A stretch of DNA of 64,000 nucleotides, taken from Pseudomonadota bacterium (lineage in GTDB: Bacteria > Pseudomonadota > Gammaproteobacteria > Xanthomonadales > Rhodanobacteraceae). The stretch covers positions 124,001 to 188,000 of the forward strand of contig JAEWGO010000002.1 in NCBI GenBank assembly GCA_023388255.1, read 5' to 3'. Below the pieces are notes generated by a model. It was not told where the DNA came from, did not search any database, and worked only from the letters and a program-made list of their open reading frames with translations. Position numbers and translations under genes: made by a program. Positions 56,001-61,908 of this stretch are shown here, piece by piece. Within the stretch, counting starts at the first letter, position 1; every line of letters starts with the position of its first letter.

Positions 56001-56002
56001 AT
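44072..56002 (-). CDS. Giant secreted DUF11-repeat protein (3976 residues) with a C-terminal sorting-like tail
   Basis: Starts MKNPFGSIRSFALGFSFVAS, a signal peptide cleaved near LHA. Residues of about 30-380 form a unique N-terminal domain (GLRLYWGSNSQIQIRLGGSG, then SYIKPQGWFTRHVDVTGLP). About 28 DUF11-type beta-sandwich repeats of 110-135 residues follow, each opening with AD[IL]xVxK and closing with a D-P-x(3)-N-N-like turn. Three subtypes alternate: KTVDNAxPNVG with TPSQGTY; DPTPAGLTFVSADAPC with a CxxGFPC pair; and NHGPSDANG with a Cys pair around GAxCG. The tail is PVDARWMLALMSLLLMFVAA followed by VPLGRRRR, like IPTL-CTERM signals: Trp, hydrophobic helix, Arg cluster. Predicted to be an exported, probably surface-attached stalk or adhesin. 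The ATG at 56002 follows GGGAAT. It appears to be a single-gene unit. Confidence 0.92.
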   Translation of the reverse strand: MKNPFGSIRSFALGFSFVASLAAAPALHAAGATTQRDINPTGGVLADGSDGLRLYWGSNSQIQIRLGGSGQVYSQGATPTSGTLFNSVYLRVDRGTNATTRVYTNDNNANGGGFSLFTQTSQSATTGAGTAASPWTVTTVLKPSVAADNGITVTIIDSYIKPQGWFTRHVDVTGLPTSGATVKLYQAIDTYLQGGDNGPGFVRTSPSNTSGIPDVVGVTKNAQFEALWWEPSSGTPIWDRFFSGTYSYPPGLICRSQNTPASPCVTGTGNLDDTVDTNANTDNAIAAQWNVPANATTFTAEYRVTFATAAVDLTKAFSPATIAPNGVSTLTFSLSNKSVNTTASINFLDTLPTGMVVAPTPNIRTNCPAGGAMTGTLPSGMAVVAAAGTGTVKVTGASTSGAAAVGSQNVCMVSVDVTAAAAGTYHNTNASITGTNNLTNLVADEVLNVVVPQLSVTKSVQGSLVAGQAGAAADGYYQIAVQNSGSAPTAGAITLVDTLPAGISATAVSSGNGSISCGALPATGTLTCTFTPSAPIAVGGSATVRINVAIPATATGSLTNTVAAAGGGDPDPLPTCPNAGNAQCAQTTNPVTLSADLSITKTDGSTTYTPGTPVTYTIVVANAGPSNAPNASVTDTLPAALTGATWSCVGSGGATCPPSGAGNLAAVAVSIPVSGQVTFTVSGVVSPAATGSLSNTATVAAPVGVTDPNTANNSATDTDTAALRADIEVVKSGTASVGYGGALSYTVVVTNHGPGNANGTTFSDAVPAGITGVGASCAGMSGGAICVTPSVAGNTVSATIATLPANGSVTYTINGTAPSSGTSITNTASANPPAGTTDPTPGNNAGSATTTLLQPQLTVTKTATPNPFTVGQPASYTITVANTGTGPTSGAITVSDNLPSGITLASFGGANWSCSGTTAVSCSYAGTLAANASTTLILNVTVAANAANANNTATASGGGDAGCPAASRCQGSTTVPVNAAADIAVTKVVDNAAPNVGENVTFTITATNNGPNNATGVAITDALPNGLAFVSATPSQGTYVAGTGLWTVGALANGASATLQLKAAVLQAGTLSNTATKTAGDQFDPVSGNNAGSASLNANPTADLQISKTVDNTTPNLGTNVTYTISVHNAGPNGATGVVIDDLLPLGLNLVTAAPSQGSYNAGTGVWTVGALANAADATLVVVATVTLPGDLTNTASVAATNQHDPNPANDSAGVTINGQSADIQVVKGVDNANPVRGNTITFTITTTNNGPSAATGVAVTDVLPAGISLVSATPSQGNYNSANGVWTIGNLAASGAGATGTLTITASVDTDAGFTNTAALSALDQTDPNPANNSSSVAVAPVANADIEIVKTGPASATAGQNVTYTLAVTNHGPSSAANVSLDDPTPAGLTFVSADAPCATGFPCDLGTLANGATTTVTATFSVPSGATATITNIANASSPTDTTPANDTSMVTTPIVRSADLAVAKSGPASVTADAAISYSVVVTNHGPSDAHGALFSDPVPAAITGVSASCGAPTNGAVCGTVNTTGNAVSSTITTLPTGASVTFTISGDAPVNAATLSNTATIAAPAGVIDPVAGNNTSNVATEVTALADLGVVKTGPASAVAGTTISYTIAVTNHGPSTALAASLADPTPAGLTFISASAPCASGFPCALGDLAAGATVNVDVSYSIPAGFSAASIVNTASASSTTEDPNTGNDSSTATTPVARAADLQVVKTGTASSSYGGALTYSVVVTNHGPSDANGATFTDAVPAGITAISASCGSPTAGAACGTVAVAGSTVSSTITTLPNDASVTFTITGTAPTSGTSITNSASATAPAGTNDPLPGNNTGSATTTLLPPQLTLTKTASPTPFTVGQPASYMLTLTNTGTGSTTGAITVTDNLPSGLTFSSITSGANWNCTGSTATMLNCIYSGTLATNASSTLTLNVNVAANAANANNSATASGGGDSTCPVAAHCIGSVTVPVAASADVAVTKTVDNAAPNVGENVTFTITATNNGPNNATGVAITDALPNGLAFVSATPSQGTYVAGTGLWTVGALANGASASLQLTAKVLTPGSLTNTATKTAGDQFDPDTSNNAGSASLNAQPSADLQVGKTVSNATPNLGTNVTYTITVANAGPNDATGVVVDDQLPPGLVFVSATPSQGTHDDANGVWTVGALANGTSASLAIVATVTLPGDITNTASVATADQHDPNPANNSGGVTVNGQSADIQVVKIVDDANPVRGDTITFTITTTNNGPSNATGVVVTDALPTGLGLVSATPSQGTYNTTTGVWTIGNLAATGVGATATLTIAASVDTDAGFINTASLTSLDQPDPNPANNTSSVPVAPVASADLSIVKTGPATATAGQQVTYTLAVTNHGPSPAANASLDDPTPAGLTFVSADAPCATGFPCDLGTLANGATSTVTVTFAVPSSATASIINTATVTSPTGDPTPSDNSSSVTTPLVRSADIEVHKTGPVTVTASGAITYGVVVTNHGPSDANGTTFSDPVPAAINGVSASCGTPTNGAVCGAANVSGNAVTSTITTLPSGASVTFTINGTAPADAAALSNTATATPPSGVTDPIVINNSSTVDTTVTATADVQVVKSGPNTAVAGTTISYMLAVTNAGPSTAANVSLADPTPTGLTFVSADAPCASGFPCNLGNMASGAGISVTAIYAIPANLGGVVTNIATVSSPTDSTPANNSSAVDTTIAAVADLAVVKTGPATITAGAPISYSVVVSNAGPSDVAGAPFADNVPAGITNVSASCGTPTGGASCGAVNVSGNAVGSTITSLPSGSSVTITINGTAPADAGPISNTATIAAPQGVTDPAPANNSSTANTTVNASADLSIVKNGPQTIASGATISYTLLIHNAGPSAANGASYADVVPAAITGVSATCGSPSGNATCATPNVAGNTVSGSVPTLPAGGSVTITIGGTAPFGAQTLANTATVAAPAGVPDPNSGDNSSSVNTTVGSAADIALAKTVDNAAAHVGEQVMFTITATNNGPNDASGVAVTDSLPSGFAFVSAAPSQGGYDSASGVWTIGDLANGASATMTMIATVEQPGSLTNTVAVSASDQPDPDTSNNNAGASVNAGASADIGLAKTVDNATPNVGSQVTYTLTATNHGPNDATGVEVTDHLPAGVSFVSADPAAAYDAGSGVWTVGALANGASATLAITVQVDAAGAVMNSAAITHEDQFDPVGANNAAGASINGQEADLAVSKTVDNANPNVGDDVTFTVSVHNNGASDATGVVLTDVLPGGLQFVSATPSQGSYAAASGLWTVGTLTAGGATSTATLSVVAKVVADGSITNTASVSAADQPDPNPANNSASASLNGNPQADLAVVKSGPASVTPGDSVVYTIVVTNNGPSDANSVVVTDPTPVGLVFAGNAGDCTQAYPCAIATLASGASATITSTYTVPADYAGANPIVNTASASSATPDPDTTNNQSSAQTNVGPGNADLAIVKSAPATVASGGTIDYTLTITNHGPSPANGASYSDDVPVGITGVTASCGGESGGAACASQPNVSGNTVGGTIGSLPSGGVVIVMIHGIAPQGPLSVTNIATVAAPAGVVDSNSGNDSSSATTAVGAPAADIAVEKSGPQQVVAGTSVVYTLTVTNHGPDAALAVQLDDPTPAGLVFVSASTPCQGGFPCALGDLPNGASTIVTATFAVPVGYAGASIVNTASVTTTTIDPDASNDASSVTTPVVAAATSADLAISKSGPTSTLPGSDVAYTIVVRNDGPDAATNVVVSDPTPAGLGFVGNSGDCASAYPCVIGTLASGASATITSTYAVPANYSGANPIVNTASVASDTPDPDAANNTASATTALLAVPALSADLSIAKSGPATATAGSTVSYTLVIANRGPDAVPDAVLADPTPAGMHFVSADAPCISGFPCAIGALASGASISVTAAYTIDAGYHGSIINTASVNSPTVPDPSANNNASAVTTTISGGGPVEPVTPVPVDARWMLALMSLLLMFVAAVPLGRRRR
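47909..53830 (-). repeat. Tandem duplication of an eight-domain DUF11 super-unit
   Basis: Repeats 3-10 (53830 down to 50873; residues 725-1710, 986 residues) and repeats 11-18 (50872 down to 47909; residues 1711-2698, 988 residues) have the same order of subtypes, one for one: [Y-G-G-A-L] type, [Q-L-T-x-T-K-T-A] type, two or three [V-D-N] types, [D-P-T-P-A-G-L] type and so on. Several pairs are nearly identical at DNA level, for example 49921-50075 with about 52888-53040. Confidence 0.85.
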
Positions 56003-56500
56003 GACATTCCCGAAAGGCAGCAACGGAACACGGATACGGCAGGCCTGGCGCCGGAGATGGCCAAGGCCATTCCGGAGTGCCCAGAGCAAGCTGGATTCGG
56101 CAAGCTCCCGGTCCACCGGGAACCGCCACGGCAAATCGACTCGACCACGGCAACACTCCCCGACATCGCGATGAAACGCGTGATCGCGGGGCGCTACAGC
56201 AAGCACCGTGCCGACATGCGATCAGGCGCTTGCGCCGCCGCGGCGTGCCATGCCTGGCGGGCAAATGCCAGGCGCGACCAACCGTCACGCCGAAACCATG
56301 GCGACCGCGATCAACGTCCTGAGCTTCCACAAACACGGTGCAAACAGCGCGGAATCCCTCCGATGCCCGCCGTCGAAACGTCTGCATCCATGCGCCGCGC
56401 CAGCAAAGCCGGCGCGGCAGGATGCGAATCGATGCGGCCCCTGCGCCCGGCGCGGAGGATAAAGGAACTGGAGACGGAAAGGTGATATTTGCGGACTACG

Positions 56501-56556
56501 TCACGTTTTGACGCAATCGATCGCCAAAGTTGCGAAATTCGTCACTTGACGCAACA
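56501..56556. promoter_or_regulatory. Repeated GTCAC..TTGACGCAA motif, possible operator
   Basis: GTCACGTTTTGACGCAA (56501-56517) recurs as GTCACTTGACGCAAC (56542-56556). The second copy also pairs with GTTGCG at 56530-56535 as an inverted repeat GTTGCG...CGCAAC. The stretch is unusually AT-rich for this window and lies about 500 bases upstream of the giant DUF11 gene, so it may be part of that gene's control region. Confidence 0.4.
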
Positions 56557-56727
56557 CAATCACTGAAGGCCAAGAACACCGGATTGGTTCATATGACGCG
56601 GCTGCGGCTATCCCCGCAACCATGCACGCCATCGCGCTTCTCGATCGCGCACGGCAAAGCCACTGTCCGGCGGTCGTCCGGACGGTGGCTCGTCATGACC
56701 TTCTCGGGGAACGTCCGAACAACCTTT

Positions 56728-56812
56728 GGCCGGTCATTCCGGCGAAGGCCGCAAGCCGGCTCTCCATAGCCTTGCGAAAGGTCTGGATCCCGGCCTTCGG
56801 CGGGATGGCGGC
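56728..56812. repeat. Dispersed inverted-repeat element (GTCATTCCGGCGAAGGCC arms)
   Basis: Arms CATTCCGGCGAAGGCCG (about 56734-56751) and CGGCCTTCGGCGGGATGG (about 56790-56808) are inverted, with about 15 of 18 positions matching. They belong to the common GTCATTCCxGCGAAxGC...CTGGATCCCGGCCTTC family of proteobacterial intergenic repeats. GCTTTTTCAG follows on the plus strand. Confidence 0.65.
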
Positions 56813-56827
56813 TTTTTCAGAAGTTTC

Positions 56828-58222
56828 CTACACCGAAACCGGATAGTTCGGCACGGCATCCAGCGTCGCCGCACAGATCGAAGCGAGTTCGAGCAGGCGC
56901 AGATCGGCGCCGGGCGCACCGACGAGTTGCAGGCCGATCGGCAGGCCATCGGGCAAGGTGCCCATCGGCAGACTGACCGCGGGACAGCCGGCGAGGCTGG
57001 CGAAGCTGGTCAGATCGGCATCGCTCGCGCGTTCGCCGTCGGCGAGTGGATAGGCGCCATGCGACACCGTCGGCAACACCAGCACGTCGATGGCGGTCGA
57101 CAGGCGGCGCGCTTTCAGCACGGCTTCGTCGAGCACGCGATCGGCGGCGGCATAGTCGACCGCGGACTTGGCCTTGGCGTAGTCGAGCATCGAACGCAGG
57201 CGCGGCGACAGCGGGTGCTGCGTGTCGGCCAGGTCCGTGGCGAGTTCGACGCCGAGCTCGCTCTCCATGACCAGCAGCGCCGCGCGGCGCGTGCGCGCGA
57301 AGTCGTAGTCGTCGAAATCGACCTCGACGCGGCTGCCGAGCGCATCGCCGATGCGCGCGATCGCCTTGTCGAACACGGCCTGCACTTCGGCGCCAACGCC
57401 GAGCGCGGACAGGTCGCGCACGAAACCGGCGCGCAGATGACCCGGCTCCCAATCCGGCGTCGCCAGCGGTACGCGGCGGCGGCGCGAACGCGGATCGGTC
57501 GGATCGAATCCATCGAGCACTTGCACGACGATCGCGAGGTCCTCGGCCGAGCGCGCGAGAATGCCGACGCAATCGAGCCGGCGCGCCGCCCGCAGCATGC
57601 CGCGGGTGGAGATTTCACCATGCGTCGGCTTCAGCGCAAACACGCCGCAATGGCTTGCCGGTATGCGCACCGAGCCGAGCGTATCGCTGCCCAGTGCAAA
57701 ACTGCACAGACCGCCCGCGACCGCGGCGGCGGAACCGCCCGATGAACCGCCGGCGGTATAGCCGGCACGCCACGGGTTTTGCACTGCTCCGTAGTGCGGG
57801 TTCGCGCTGAAGGTGCCGAGCGAACCTTCGTCGAGATTGGTCTTGCCGAGGATCACCGCGCCAGCGGCGCGCAGGCGCGCGACGGCCGTCGCGTCCGCGG
57901 CAGCCAGGCGCGCACGACGTGCGGGCAGACCCGCGCTGGTCGGCAGGCCGGCGACATCGAGATTGTCCTTGACCGCCACGGCCAATCCGTCGAGGCGGCC
58001 GATCGTGCGTCCGCCGCGGCGGCGTTCATCACTCGCGGCAGCTTGCGTCGAAGCGTTGTCATCGAGCGAAACGAAGGCATTGAGGCGCGCATTGTCGCGC
58101 TCTATCGCGGCACGACAGGCGGCGGTCAGCCGCACGCTGTCGATGCGGCCATTGGCCAGCCAGTGCAGTTGCTGGAAGGCGGCAGCGCCGCGCAATTCGC
58201 TGTCGTTGGCCAGATCGGTCAT
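56828..58222 (-). CDS. Amidase-signature family hydrolase
   Basis: 464 residues. The Ser-cisSer-Lys triad of the amidase signature family is present: Lys85 (AVAVKDNLDV), cis-Ser in AGGSSGGSAAAVAGG (160/161) and nucleophile Ser184 in GSDTLGSVRIPAS. The usual GSDTGGS is GSDTLGS here, a change beside the nucleophile loop. It hydrolyses a carboxamide; the substrate is not predictable (allophanate hydrolase, GatA-like and arylamidase members share the motif, but no gatB/gatC are nearby). The start ATG at 58222 is close to that of the divergent ETF-QO gene (124 bases between). Confidence 0.92.
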   Translation of the reverse strand: MTDLANDSELRGAAAFQQLHWLANGRIDSVRLTAACRAAIERDNARLNAFVSLDDNASTQAAASDERRRGGRTIGRLDGLAVAVKDNLDVAGLPTSAGLPARRARLAAADATAVARLRAAGAVILGKTNLDEGSLGTFSANPHYGAVQNPWRAGYTAGGSSGGSAAAVAGGLCSFALGSDTLGSVRIPASHCGVFALKPTHGEISTRGMLRAARRLDCVGILARSAEDLAIVVQVLDGFDPTDPRSRRRRVPLATPDWEPGHLRAGFVRDLSALGVGAEVQAVFDKAIARIGDALGSRVEVDFDDYDFARTRRAALLVMESELGVELATDLADTQHPLSPRLRSMLDYAKAKSAVDYAAADRVLDEAVLKARRLSTAIDVLVLPTVSHGAYPLADGERASDADLTSFASLAGCPAVSLPMGTLPDGLPIGLQLVGAPGADLRLLELASICAATLDAVPNYPVSV

Positions 58223-58346
58223 ATCACTTGCTTCCCGGATTGGCCGACGATTATGCCTGCAGTGCGGGAAAGTGCGCGCGTCGTTTGCCGCGTCCGCGCC
58301 GAACCCGGACAATCGGCCTTTGCCCTTTTGCAGAACGGAGCCAGCG

Positions 58347-59981
58347 ATGAGCGAGCGCGACATCATGGAATACGACGTCGTCACCGTCGGCGCCGGGCCG
58401 GCCGGACTCGCGTTCGCGATCCGCCTGAAGCAGTTGAAACCGGAGCTTTCCGTCTGCGTGATCGAGAAGGCGTCGACCGTCGGCGCACAGATCCTCTCCG
58501 GCGCGGTCATCGAGCCGGAACCGCTGAACGAGCTGCTGCCCGAATGGGGCAAGAACCCGCCGCCAATCTGCGTACCGGTGACGCAGGACGAGTTCTGGTT
58601 CCTGCGCGACGGCGAGCGCGCGATCAAGTCGCCGATGACGCCGCCGCAGATGCACAACCACGGCAATTTCATCGTCTCGCTCGGCGCGCTGTGCGCGTGG
58701 CTGGCGCCGCAGGCGGAAGCGCTCGGTGTCGAGATCTATCCAGGTTTCGCCGCGGCCGAGCCCTTGTTCGATGATGCCGGTGCGGTCTGTGGCGTGCGCA
58801 TCGGCGACATGGGCGTTGCGAAAGACGGCTCGCACAAGGCGGGCTACACGCAGGGCATCGACATCCGCGCGACATTGACCGTGCTTGCCGAAGGCTGCCG
58901 CGGTTCGATCAGCAAACAGCTGATCGCGAAGTACAAGCTCGATGCGGACAGCGATCCGCAGACCTACGGCATCGGCATCAAGGAACTGTGGCAGTTGCCG
59001 CCGGGCCGCGTCGAACCCGGCAAGGTCATGCACACGCTCGGCTGGCCGCTCAACACGGCGACCTATGGCGGCAGTTTCATCTACCAGCTCGACAAGGACC
59101 GCATCGCGATCGGCTTCGTCGGCGGACTCGACTATGCCGATCCGCTGTTCAAACCGTGGGAAGCGTTCCAGCAACTGAAGAACCATGCGCTGATCAAGCC
59201 GTTGCTCGAAGGCGGCACCATCGTTTCGGCCGGCGCGCGTGCGCTTATCGAGGGCGGTTACCAATCATTGCCAAAGGTCGAGATGCCGGGCGCGCTGCTG
59301 ATCGGCGATTCGGCCGGCCTGATGAACGTGCCGAAGATCAAGGGCACGCATCAGGCGATCCGCTCCGGCATGCTCGCCGCGGCGCACGTCGCCGAAACCG
59401 GCACGGCCTCCGGTTTCGACGCGAAGCTGCGCGCCTCGCCAGTGATGGCGGAACTGAAGAAGGTGCGCAACATCCGCCCCGGCTTCAACAAGGGCCTGTG
59501 GTTCGGCCTGGCGAATGCGGGTTGGGAAACGGTGACGCAGGGTCTGTCGCCGTGGACATTGAAGAACCACGCGGACTGGTCGTCGCTGCACAAGGTCGAC
59601 GCAGCCGAAGCAGCAGCTGTCGCCAGCAATGCGCCCTCGCCCGAGCAGCCCACTTACGTCGAACGCACGCTGGCACCGCGCGACCGCCTCGCCGGCGTCT
59701 ATTTCGCCGCGACCGAACACGACGAAGACCAGCCGGTCCATCTGCACGTCGCCGACACCAACATCTGCATCACGCGCTGCGCCGAGGAATACGCCAATCC
59801 CTGCACGCGCTTCTGCCCGGCCGGCGTCTACGAGATCGCCGAAGACGCAAACGGCAAGCGCCTGCAGATCAACGCGGCCAACTGCGTGCACTGCAAGACC
59901 TGCGACATCAAGGACCCATACCAGATCATCACCTGGGTCACGCCGGAGGGCGGCAGCGGGCCGAATTACCAGAACCTGTAG
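58347..59981 (+). CDS. Electron transfer flavoprotein-ubiquinone oxidoreductase (ETF-QO)
   Basis: 544 residues, the normal length. The FAD-binding VTVGAGPAGLAFAIRLKQ lies near the N-terminus. Family motifs such as KASTVGAQILSGAVIEP and GALLIGDSAGLMNVPKIKGT are present, and the C-terminal [4Fe-4S] cluster is carried by four Cys in CTRFCPAGVYEI and NCVHCKTCDIKDP. It passes electrons from electron transfer flavoprotein (fatty-acid and amino-acid oxidation) to the quinone pool at the inner membrane. The ATG at 58347 follows GGAG. The ETF subunit genes are not in the window. Confidence 0.97.
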   Translation: MSERDIMEYDVVTVGAGPAGLAFAIRLKQLKPELSVCVIEKASTVGAQILSGAVIEPEPLNELLPEWGKNPPPICVPVTQDEFWFLRDGERAIKSPMTPPQMHNHGNFIVSLGALCAWLAPQAEALGVEIYPGFAAAEPLFDDAGAVCGVRIGDMGVAKDGSHKAGYTQGIDIRATLTVLAEGCRGSISKQLIAKYKLDADSDPQTYGIGIKELWQLPPGRVEPGKVMHTLGWPLNTATYGGSFIYQLDKDRIAIGFVGGLDYADPLFKPWEAFQQLKNHALIKPLLEGGTIVSAGARALIEGGYQSLPKVEMPGALLIGDSAGLMNVPKIKGTHQAIRSGMLAAAHVAETGTASGFDAKLRASPVMAELKKVRNIRPGFNKGLWFGLANAGWETVTQGLSPWTLKNHADWSSLHKVDAAEAAAVASNAPSPEQPTYVERTLAPRDRLAGVYFAATEHDEDQPVHLHVADTNICITRCAEEYANPCTRFCPAGVYEIAEDANGKRLQINAANCVHCKTCDIKDPYQIITWVTPEGGSGPNYQNL

Positions 59982-60148
59982 TCCCCACCCGCAAGCCGAC
60001 GACTCGATCGTCCACATCGAACCAACGTGTTCGCACCTACTGCCGCGCGCGCGGCGATGCGAGCTTGCGGCATGACCGCATCATCATCCGCAGCGCGCCG
60101 CCATCGACGCGCTGCTTCGACGAGACTCGCCCGCCACCGGTCACGCAC

Positions 60149-61576
60149 TCAGGGCACGTAGTCGATCTGCACCGGGACCGGCTCTGTCATCGGATCGATG
60201 CCCGTCGTGGCCGGAACGTTGTCCGGCGCCTGGTAGTAGGTGCCGATCATCTGGCTGGTATAGGCCCCACAGGAACCCAATGACGTGCTCGAACGACTTC
60301 CCGGCGTCGGGTCGGTCAATACGGTCGCCCCGGATCGCGGGATGTAGTAGAGCTTGTTCAAGGTACCCAACGACAACACGCCGCCAGGACCACTCGTAGA
60401 CGTGGAGACGAGCGCCGGCCCGGTGCAGTTGGTCGACATGTAGGTCGCCGTACCCGACCCGGCAACGGTACCGCCGGCGTCGATCGCGACGATGTAGCTC
60501 TGCGGCGATATCAGCCCGACAGCGCCGCTGTAACCGGCAATATTGATCGGATAGAGCGGCCTCGGCAGTTGGGTACTCAACGTGCCGTTGATCTTCACAC
60601 TGTATTTGCCGCTGCCAGCCGGACCCTGCGCACCGGTAGCGCCGGTCGCGCCTTGCGTACCGGTCGGACCCGTAGGGCCGAGGAGGCCCTGGCTGCCGGT
60701 TGCACCCTGCGGACCCGTCGCACCGACTGGCCCCTGCGCGCCGGTTGGACCCTGCACGCCTGCCGGACCCGTCGCACCCGCGATGCCGGTGGCGCCGGTC
60801 ACGCCTTGCGGGCCGATCGCCCCCGTCGCGCCTTGCGCTCCGGTCGCGCCGGTTGCGCCTACCGGGCCTTGGCTGCCAGTTTCACCTTGTGGCCCAGTCA
60901 CTCCGATCGGCCCCTGCGCGCCGGTGGGACCGATCGCCCCGATGGCACCGGTCGCACCCGTAACGCCAGTGGCACCGGTCACGCCTTGCGGGCCGGTCGC
61001 CCCGGTCGTGCCTTGCGCTCCGGTCGGGCCGGTTGCACCTGCAGCTCCCGTCGGTCCTTGGGCGCCGGTAGTTCCGGTCGCACCCGTGGCGCCGATCGGG
61101 CCCGTGACACCGATCGGGCCCTGTTCTCCGGTCGCACCCGTCGCACCAACCGGCCCTTGGCTGCCGGTGGCGCCCTGCGGTCCGATCGGTCCGACATTGC
61201 CGTTCAGCGCGAACTGCGCGACCGGCGTGGTCGCGACCGGCTGGCGCGGCATCGCCGTGCCATTGATGGTGACTTCCAGATACGTCTGCGTGCCGGTGAA
61301 TGCCCCTTGGAACGCCAGGCTCACGCTGAACAGTCCGCGCTGCACCGGATAGCCGGGCTCCGAAATCACATCGCCGAGACGATTGCCGCCGGTCGGCGCG
61401 TCCCACAAGGAAAACGTCAGGTCGTAATTGCCATTGGCAGGAAAGCCGCCTTGATCCAGCCGGCCCTGGTAGACGAAATCGGGCAATTGCACGGTCGCGG
61501 GCGCGACAGACTCGGCATGCAGTTCCGCTACGCCCAAGGCCGCTGCAATGGCCAATACCAGCACTTCGATCTTCAT
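60149..61576 (-). CDS. Collagen-like (Gly-X-Y) secreted protein
   Basis: 475 residues. Signal peptide MKIEVLVLAIAAALGVAELHA. Residues of about 28-127 form a beta-rich domain (FVYQGRLDQGGFPANGNYDL, then TFSLWDAPTGGN and YLEVTINGT). Residues of about 129-320 are 64 perfect Gly-X-Y triplets (GAT, GPQ, GAQ, GPI, GVT). A C-terminal domain of about 155 residues follows (YSVKINGTLSTQLPRPLYPI and SRSSTSLGSCGAYTSQMIG). It should form a trimeric triple-helical rod on the surface or outside the cell. The ATG at 61576 overlaps the TGA of the upstream small gene (ATGA), with GGGAG before it, so the two are co-translated. Confidence 0.93.
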   Translation of the reverse strand: MKIEVLVLAIAAALGVAELHAESVAPATVQLPDFVYQGRLDQGGFPANGNYDLTFSLWDAPTGGNRLGDVISEPGYPVQRGLFSVSLAFQGAFTGTQTYLEVTINGTAMPRQPVATTPVAQFALNGNVGPIGPQGATGSQGPVGATGATGEQGPIGVTGPIGATGATGTTGAQGPTGAAGATGPTGAQGTTGATGPQGVTGATGVTGATGAIGAIGPTGAQGPIGVTGPQGETGSQGPVGATGATGAQGATGAIGPQGVTGATGIAGATGPAGVQGPTGAQGPVGATGPQGATGSQGLLGPTGPTGTQGATGATGAQGPAGSGKYSVKINGTLSTQLPRPLYPINIAGYSGAVGLISPQSYIVAIDAGGTVAGSGTATYMSTNCTGPALVSTSTSGPGGVLSLGTLNKLYYIPRSGATVLTDPTPGSRSSTSLGSCGAYTSQMIGTYYQAPDNVPATTGIDPMTEPVPVQIDYVP

Positions 61577-61908
61577 TGGCACACTCCCGTAGTTTGTTCG
61601 AAACCGTCGCGGAACACTTCATCGCTGCCCGGCCCCAGCGCCGGCACGAAGGCGCCTGCCATGAAGCCGGAATCGAGGGTGAAATTCCCATTGGATGCGG
61701 TGCCGGCGACCGGCTCGCCGATGGTGGAAGCCAGCACGTAGCAGCCCGCAGCGACGATGCCACCGCCGCTGGCGATGACGCTGCCATTCAAGGTGTAGGG
61801 TCCGGCGCCCGAGACGTCCGGTGCTGTCGCCCATGCGTCGGGAAGGATCGATGCCGCGACACAGGCGCACGCGCATATCGCCTGCGCGGCAATGTTCTTG
61901 CGTTTCAT
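61573..61908 (-). CDS. Small secreted protein with C-terminal VFRDGFE motif
   Basis: 111 residues: MKRKNIAAQAICACACVAAS starts a signal peptide. The mature part (YTLNGSVIASGGGIVAAGCY, TIGEPVAGTASNGNFTLDSG, FMAGAF) resembles the short repeat-bearing extracellular proteins with a GGxYxLxGTIGQPxAG pattern. The end is GSDEVFRDGFEQTTGVCQ. The same [IV]F[KR]DGF[ED] motif occurs in the subtilase at 8225-11128. It is the first gene of a two-gene operon with the collagen-like protein. The function is unknown. Confidence 0.82.
   Translation of the reverse strand: MKRKNIAAQAICACACVAASILPDAWATAPDVSGAGPYTLNGSVIASGGGIVAAGCYVLASTIGEPVAGTASNGNFTLDSGFMAGAFVPALGPGSDEVFRDGFEQTTGVCQ

Larger units (their letters stand above)
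56003..56827. other. Intergenic region upstream of the giant gene and downstream of the amidase gene
   Basis: 825 bases with no gene I can support. Contents seen: a ribosome-binding site next to 56002; an AT-richer stretch at about 56480-56580 with direct and inverted repeats that may be the promoter or operator; and a dispersed inverted repeat at 56728-56812. The minus-strand frame from 56206 is the upstream extension of the giant gene and lacks a signal peptide at its start, so I do not extend the gene. Confidence 0.55.

Noticed and set aside
44072..56206. CRISPR array or simple satellite in the repetitive 44-56 kb region
   Set aside because: Repeats are about 330-400 bp, divergent and in frame, and encode protein domains; there are no 28-37 bp direct repeats with unique spacers.
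60577..61192. CRISPR-like or minisatellite repeats
   Set aside because: The 9-bp-based periodicity encodes Gly-X-Y collagen triplets in a single frame.
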